From the NCBI GenBank assembly GCA_016858145.1, contig JAEHOE010000101.1, positions 124,001 to 188,000 on the forward strand: 64,000 bases of DNA. Reading direction: 5' to 3'. This document shows, one piece after another, positions 58,453 to 64,000 of the stretch (the first letter of the stretch is position 1; each line of letters starts with the position of its first letter). The position numbers and the translations under genes are program-made. Under the pieces are notes generated by a model. The model saw nothing but the letters and a program-made list of their open reading frames with translations, had not been told where the DNA came from and ran no database searches. This stretch comes from Edaphochlamys debaryana (lineage: Eukaryota; Chlorophyta; Chlorophyceae; Chlamydomonadales).

Positions 58453-60189
58453 GGGCCACACAGCGGCCCTCCCCCAGGGACCTCGTCACATGGCGGGCCA
58501 GACCTGGATAGCTGCACATTGCTTCGCCCCCCCCCTGAGACTGCCAGCTGTGGAGTCACGAGGACGCCAGAAGAAGCGAAGGTCCAGCTTCGGGACCGCG
58601 TGGCACTGGGATGCTACCGTAGAGGGGACGAAGGGGGACGGGAACGGAGTCAACGTATGTTACCTCCTATGTTGATGGCGAAGGGTTCCGGGCGTGCGCT
58701 GGGGCGTGCGGATGGTGCGATGGGGTGCGATGTGGGTGAGGCATGATCCTGTGCGTCACCGTTTGTTGAGGTAGCGGACTCAGCTAAGGAGGGGGCCCGG
58801 GACCCCGGGCCAGGGGTCGCCCGCCAGCCGCAGCAGTCCTCGTGTGTAAGCGCTGGTGAACCGCCAGGGTGTGCATTGTGCGCCACCCGGCTTCTGGGGC
58901 GTCCCATCTGGTCCGTTCAGTCCGCGATACTGCTCGATAACACCCCCTGGGTACAACCGGGACTCGGGAGCGACGAGCGTCGAGGGTGGGTGGGTGGGTG
59001 GGTGGATGGGTGGATGGGTCAATGCAACGTGCAACTAACCGGGTCTGGCCCACCAGCCGGATGCGACAGGGTAAGTAAGCAACAAGCAAAGTTGTTCCGC
59101 CCAGGAGGACCCCAGCACGTAGAGTGCATGTTACCTTCGATTACCTTTGGGGCCGTGGACAACGGGCGGTTACCGGCCATGACGCTCAGCTCTCCGGCGG
59201 CTCGCAAGGTATCCCGACCCGAGCGAACCACACGTATACAGACCTGTAGGTGACGGAAGAACCGCCGCAGCAAGGCGAAAGAGGCGTCAGGAACGTCGTC
59301 GAAGGCGCATGCTCGCATGGTGAAGCAAGCAGCGGAGCCACTAGCACACCCCAGAGCCGCCGGAGGAGCATGGAAGACCTATGTAAGGGAGAAAGGGGTA
59401 AGACGGGGCGACCAGCCAGCCGGGGGCCGGGGGGCGTGCGACCAGTACGGCTGTGCAGAGGAGGTGAGTGTGAGGATGAGAGCGAAGGGAGGAGCGTGTG
59501 TGCCATGCAGAGATGCGACCCGGTTGGGTTGGCTGAGAGTCAGCGTCCCCACCCACCCGGGAGCGGTTGGACGAGAGTCTCAGCCGGCATGCATGGGCGG
59601 GCTCCCCACGGTGGTGGATCATAGTCACGGACCCCATGAAGAATGGATTCTGGCAGTTGGAATGGGCGGGATCAGACGGAGGGGCATGGGACAGGGTCGA
59701 CGAGGACCCCGCCAGCCGTGATGTCTTCACGTTCCCAGGTTTGCAAAGGGAGGTGTGGGGACGGCCTCGGCGGCCAAGCAGCCTCCAGTGCAGCCGCCGA
59801 CGCCATCCACGAACGGCGGCGGCGAGACTGCCGCCGCCAATGTTGGGAGGCAGAGTGGCAGCGCGGGCTCGAGTGCTCGCGCTGCCCCCGCCTCCGCGAG
59901 GCACACAGTACAGGTTGTGATGAGGTGCAGTGTACGTGCAATGTGCAGTGCGTCACGTGAAGGCGAACGGCCCGCGGAGAACCCCCGGTACTACGGTGGC
60001 GCTGGCAATCCTCTCCCGGCGGTCCCCCACCCCAGCGCGCCCCCACCCCACAGCTCCGGCAGCTCCACGCGATCGCTAAACGCCGGGGCTGCAGCTGGTC
60101 CCCCTCCCGCTGACTCCCCAACCCCGCTGACTTGCTGAGTGCTGCGGCTGTAGTCCCACCCGCCAGATACCGTCAGGGCAGTGTTGCCC
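58453..60189. other. Intergenic repeat debris, no gene supported
   Basis: A GGGT/GGAT microsatellite lies at 58984-59020. CCGGGTCTGGCCCACCAGCC at 59039 repeats 57560 with one change. No spliced gene is recognised. Confidence 0.45.
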
Positions 60190-60430
60190 AGTGGCGGTCG
60201 GTGACGGCGGCCAGGTCGGCAAACGGGGGTGCGGTGTAGCAACTGCCGATACTGCCGCCGGATGCGTCCCCGTGGGTAGCCGCGTGAAACTAGGGCTTGC
60301 ATGACCCGGGCCATCTCGAAGCAGAAGTTGTCAACCTCGGTGATGATGCGGCGGTGGATGGGTGGATGAAGCCAATAAGGTTGATGGCTTCGCGCACGAG
60401 GCTTGTTCCCTACAGCCCCATAGCTTTAGG
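60190..60430 (-). mobile_element. Possible reverse transcriptase C-terminal fragment
   Basis: On the minus strand a frame reads TEVDNFCFEMARVMQALVSR followed by GYPRGRIRRQYRQLLHRTP. The L..RGYP...I pattern resembles the C-terminal helix of Penelope/LINE-type RTs, and the large RT ORF has LHLRGFPLTFLRQAV at the equivalent place. No catalytic motif is present, so this is a remnant at best. Confidence 0.35.
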
Positions 60431-60801
60431 GTCTTCGCACTGATGCTCGTCTGAGCTCCCTCGCGGTCACGAGTGTGTCCGTCACTTGAGGGGTCTGGCG
60501 CTTTGCGTCGTTTGCGTCGCGAGGGGGGGCGCCGGGGTAACTTGTGGCACGCGGTCTGGCGGGGGCACCCGTCGCTGCACGCGAGCCTTTGATAATGTGC
60601 ACTACCTTACTCTTTACTCGGTATGGAATTACGGCGACTGGGCGGGGCAGAGCGACCGCGGGCATGTGTGGGCGACTTGCAATTGGCAAATTGCGGTCCG
60701 CACCGCACCACCAGCCTCTCCCTTACCGCGTTCTTTCCATTGTGCGTGTTACATTAGCCGCTCCTTTTAGTTCGGAGCGCGTGTTCACCAGACTAGGCAA
60801 A
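60431..60801 (+). promoter_or_regulatory. Promoter / 5' UTR region of PRPL3
   Basis: This is the only upstream region of the L3 gene after the repeat debris. It is less GC-rich around 60590-60780, as is common in algal promoters. No specific element is identified. Confidence 0.4.
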
Positions 60802-63574
60802 ATGGCCCTGCGCTCCACTCGTGCCTTCACGGGCCAGCGCTCGTCGGCGCTTAAGTCGTCGGCGGCGCCCGTGCGCGTGAGCAAGGTCAGCCGCGCCCGC
60901 GTGGTCGTGGTGGAGGCTCGCCAGTTCAGGAAGAGCCTGGGCGTGCTCGGCACCAAGGCCGGTATGATGAGCTTCTTCACCGAGGACGGCCTGTGCGTCC
61001 CTGCCACCGTGATCGCTCTGGAGGAGGGCAACGTGGTGACCCAGGTCAAGACGGCGGACACTGACGGCTACAATGCGGTGCAAGTGGGCTACAAGGCCGT
61101 GGCTGAGAAGAAGGTCACCAAGCCCGAGCTGGGCCACCTTAAGAAGGCTGGCGTGCAGCCGATGAGGCACCTGGTGGAGTTCAAGGTGGGCATGCTCGCG
61201 GCGGCGTGTGGCTCTCGCTGCACGCATGCTCCTGGCGCCCCTCTCCCATTGCTGAGCATGCTGTGACAAGGGGGCTGTCCAATTTGTGGACCTTTTAAGT
61301 CAGGGTCTGCAAGTTGCGGACCCGACGCCCGGTTGTGGCCAAGAGGCGCCGAGCGACCTGGTCGAACCCGTTGCCGCAACCTCGCGCCGGTTTCACGAGT
61401 AGACAATTCAGGCCGTTTTATTGAGGTCGAGCTAGGCGGCTTACTCGTCTCTGTGCTCGCATGCCCGGCCTCATGCCCCACAGCTCAAGGACCGCGCTGC
61501 CGTGGAGGCGTTCCAGCCGGGCCAGCAGGTGGACGTTGCGTCGATCCTGAAGGACGGCGACCACGTGGACATTGCCGGCGTGACCGTGGGCAAGGGCTTC
61601 CAAGGTGCGGAGCCCTCGCCTTGGAGGGGGGACTGTGGCATAGATAGCATCGTAGCGCCGGGTCTGCAGCGCTGAGGGGAGACGGGGAGTTAGCGGGGTG
61701 CCACTGCAGGGGCGGCGTTGTGGAGTACTGGGTTTTGGGTCAGGAGGGCCCGACCTGGTCGCTTTACACCTCGGGGATCCCGGCAAGAACACCGCCTGTG
61801 GCAGCCAGCGCAGAGCCGGTCAGACTCGAGCCAGCCTGCAGTGCATGTCAGCGGACACCACGGACGCCACCGAGGGTCGGAAGTGGGATGCGCCGGACCG
61901 CCCCAGCCGCTTTCGGTTTCAGCTTCGGCGAGGGGCGCTGCCGCAATGCGGCCCCTTGGCCCAGGAGCTGCCGCCGGAGTCTGGGCCGCGGCGGGGCACA
62001 GGGGACGCGGTCGCCGGCGCAGCTGCGCGGAGGCCCGACAGCGGCTGCGCGCGTTCCGAGACAAGCACAGCTCTCGGAGTGCGGCAGACGCCGTCCCGGA
62101 GCCCGGCCTGGCATCTCGGCCGCTGGGATGAGGGGCCCATGATGGCTGCACACGGTTCTCCACCAAGCGCGGGTTCTACGGCCGCTTCCACATCGAGCAA
62201 CGCGGACGGGGTGGGCCCCGATGGTGCGGTGTCAGCCACAGCCGGCGGCCATCCAATGCTTCGGCTTCTGCCGCAGCGCGTGGGCGCGGGCGGCGCTGCC
62301 CCCGGACCCGTGATGCTGCGATGACGCTGGGACCGGCGCCTCGTGGGTCAGGCGGCGGCGCCGCAGGCAGCATGCGGCGGCTTCCACCGCAGCGCGCTGA
62401 GGACTGGGCTCGAGCATTTCATGCAGCTGCGTTCGCAGAAGAAAGCGTCAGCCGCGGCGGCGGTGAGCCGTAAGCTGCTGTTTCAGCCCGCGGTCATCAG
62501 CAGCCTGCCTCGGGGTGGACCAGTGGCAGTGCCGCCATCATCTTCAGCAGCAGCCCCCGCTCCTCCTTTTCCTATGGCCAGTACGGATTGTGGCTTATGG
62601 CGGACTCCTCCTTGCCTTGGTACAGCCCGCCTTGAAGCCCGGGCCAACCGTGCCCGACCGCATCCCTCCCGGGCCCCCGCCGCTCTCCCCCCCCCGCAGG
62701 CACCATCAAGCGGTGGCACCACAAGCGCGGTGCCATGACCCACGGTTCCAAGTCGCACCGCCAGCACGGCTCCATCGGTGCCGCCACCACCCCCTCGCGT
62801 GTGCTGCCGGGCCTCAAGATGGCTGGCCAGGTGGGGCCTGGGGCCGGACCCCTTTTACGAGGGCAGAGTAGTAGGCGCAAAGGGCATTCGGCGAGGGCAC
62901 GAGGGGCAACGGGCAGGATGCAGGATAGTTGAAATGCTGTACAGGGCGCTTGGGCCGGGCCGGACAGGGGCGAGCAGGGCCCGCTTGGTTTGTGCTCCTG
63001 CGGCGCGAGGATGTCAGCTTGTCCGCGCGAAGTGTACATTGATCGACCGCTTAACCAACACCTGCCGTATTTGCCGTACAGATGGGCAACATCCGCGCCA
63101 CCGTCAAGAACCAGGCGCTGCTCAAGGTGAGGGCAGCTTGCGTCTTCGTGGGGAGAGGGGCGGTGCCAGGAGCGGTATGGGACAGAGCTGAGGGGTGTTG
63201 CACGGCTCTCGGCGTGTCCTCGCTTTGCGCGAGGACTGACGGGCCGTCTGCAATGCGCGTACTGCGCTGACGGTTCCGCCCTTCCCTTGCGTTTCTCCCT
63301 CCAGGTTGACTCTGAGCGCCGCGCTCTGATCGTCAAGGGCTCCGTGCCCGGCAAGGTGGGTGGGGCGGATCTGCATTGCTTCTCTCGCTGCCGCGCGCAT
63401 AGGTTCAGGGGTTTGACCTTGAGCTTAAAGCCCCGCAGGCCCTCGCTGCCATCAGCCTCACTGTTACCTTCGCCGACCGCTGCCCCCAACCCACGCATCC
63501 CCCTTGCGCATCCCTCGCAGGTGGGCAACGTTGTGGAGGTGGTCCCCGCCAAGCTGGTCGGCGTCAACTGGTAA
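60802..63574 (+). CDS. PRPL3: Plastid ribosomal protein L3 (uL3c), nucleus-encoded
   Basis: Six exons (60802-61185, 61484-61604, 62700-62830, 63082-63126, 63305-63355, 63521-63574) encode 261 residues. The first ~40 are rich in Ser, Ala, Arg and Val ([20 protein letters not shown]), a typical chloroplast transit peptide. The mature part starts near [19 protein letters not shown], the bacterial L3 opening (LG.K.GM...F), and contains [21 protein letters not shown], the conserved [20 protein letters not shown] and the ending [12 protein letters not shown]3 is an early-assembly protein near the peptidyl-transferase centre. Its bacterial type shows plastid targeting rather than the cytosolic form. 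Intron 2 is unusually long, about 1.1 kb. Confidence 0.95.
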
Positions 63575-64000
63575 ACGTATTCGCCGGCATTGAAGCCAAG
63601 GAGGCCGGCTGGGCCGGTTCAGCCGGCCGTTGGCTGCCGGGTCATGCGGACTGCCTGCCAAAGCTGGCGCGCGCCCATGCTGGAGCTACGCGGAGGCTGC
63701 TGACGTCAGCTGCAGCGGCGCAGATGGATACGCCGGCGCGCCGAGGATCCAGCAGGAGCAGGGCAGGCGCCGTGTTGGGAGCGGTGTGTGCAAGGTTTGC
63801 AGCCGCGGGGTTGGTGCGGTGTGCGGAGGATTCTTGAGGCCCCCGGAAGCTGGCGCGGAGGCAGAGGCAGTGCCTGTCTGGGGCAAGGGGCCTTGGAGGA
63901 GCGTCACTGCAGGGCTGGTGTGGGGGAAGGAGGGGTTTGAGGGAGCATTGGAAGGGCCTCTGGAGGCGAGGTTGACGTATGCGGATCTAAGGGAGAGGAT
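63575..64000 (+). other. PRPL3 3' flank, no further gene seen
   Basis: No TGTAA is found before the window ends. A palindromic TGACGTCA occurs at about 63700. The last 100 bp are G-rich, with no supported exon. Confidence 0.4.
63603..63628 (+). other. Perfect 9-bp stem-loop after the PRPL3 stop
   Basis: GGCCGGCTG at 63603-63611 pairs with CAGCCGGCC at 63620-63628 around an 8-nt loop, about 30 nt after the stop codon. It could form a stable 3' UTR hairpin; whether it matters is unknown. Confidence 0.6.

Overview
The window is nuclear DNA of a green alga, most likely a chlamydomonad chlorophyte. It is very GC-rich. Every gene is cut into many short exons by GT-AG introns with C-rich acceptors and GTGGGG/GTGAGC donors. 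Proteins are swollen with Ala/Gly/Pro runs. TGTAA, the usual algal poly(A) signal, follows some genes, and one gene encodes a nucleus-coded plastid ribosomal protein. I rebuilt exon-intron models by hand; reading phase closes at every junction of the eight cellular genes modelled in full.

Layout. 1-4705 (+): 3' part of a modular extracellular protein with jacalin-type lectin domains and Cys-rich EGF-like modules. 6814-11639 (-): histone acetyltransferase HAT1. 12528-18080 (+): tRNA guanine-26 dimethyltransferase TRM1, divergent from HAT1. 19231-23168 (-): snurportin. 23967-30927 (-): an IQ-motif protein containing a remarkable tandem array. 31464-36062 (+): NOSIP-like U-box protein, divergent from the IQ gene. 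36-42 kb: retroelement territory with a reverse transcriptase ORF of Penelope-like character on the minus strand. 43013-45349 (+): a Gln/His-rich protein with a TGVFLP motif. 47591-50298: a foldback element with ~600-bp inverted arms. 50518-53378 (+): a two-RRM RNA-binding protein. 53.4-60.8 kb: repeat-rich DNA with no convincing gene. 60802-63574 (+): plastid ribosomal protein L3.

The most unusual feature is at 25972-27306. A 108/109-bp unit carrying AG acceptor, a 36-nt phase-0 exon (GAATVLSMLFSQ or a close variant) and GT donor is repeated 12 times downstream of a parental exon that ends with the same sequence. Smaller tandem duplications spanning exon-intron junctions occur in HAT1, TRM1 (two), snurportin, the IQ gene (two more) and NOSIP. 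Junction-spanning duplication therefore seems to recur here and could create or vary exons.

Functionally the genes are a mixed housekeeping set (chromatin, tRNA modification, snRNP import, RNA binding, plastid translation) with no operon-like logic. Two divergent pairs share short promoter regions of about 0.9 and 0.5 kb.
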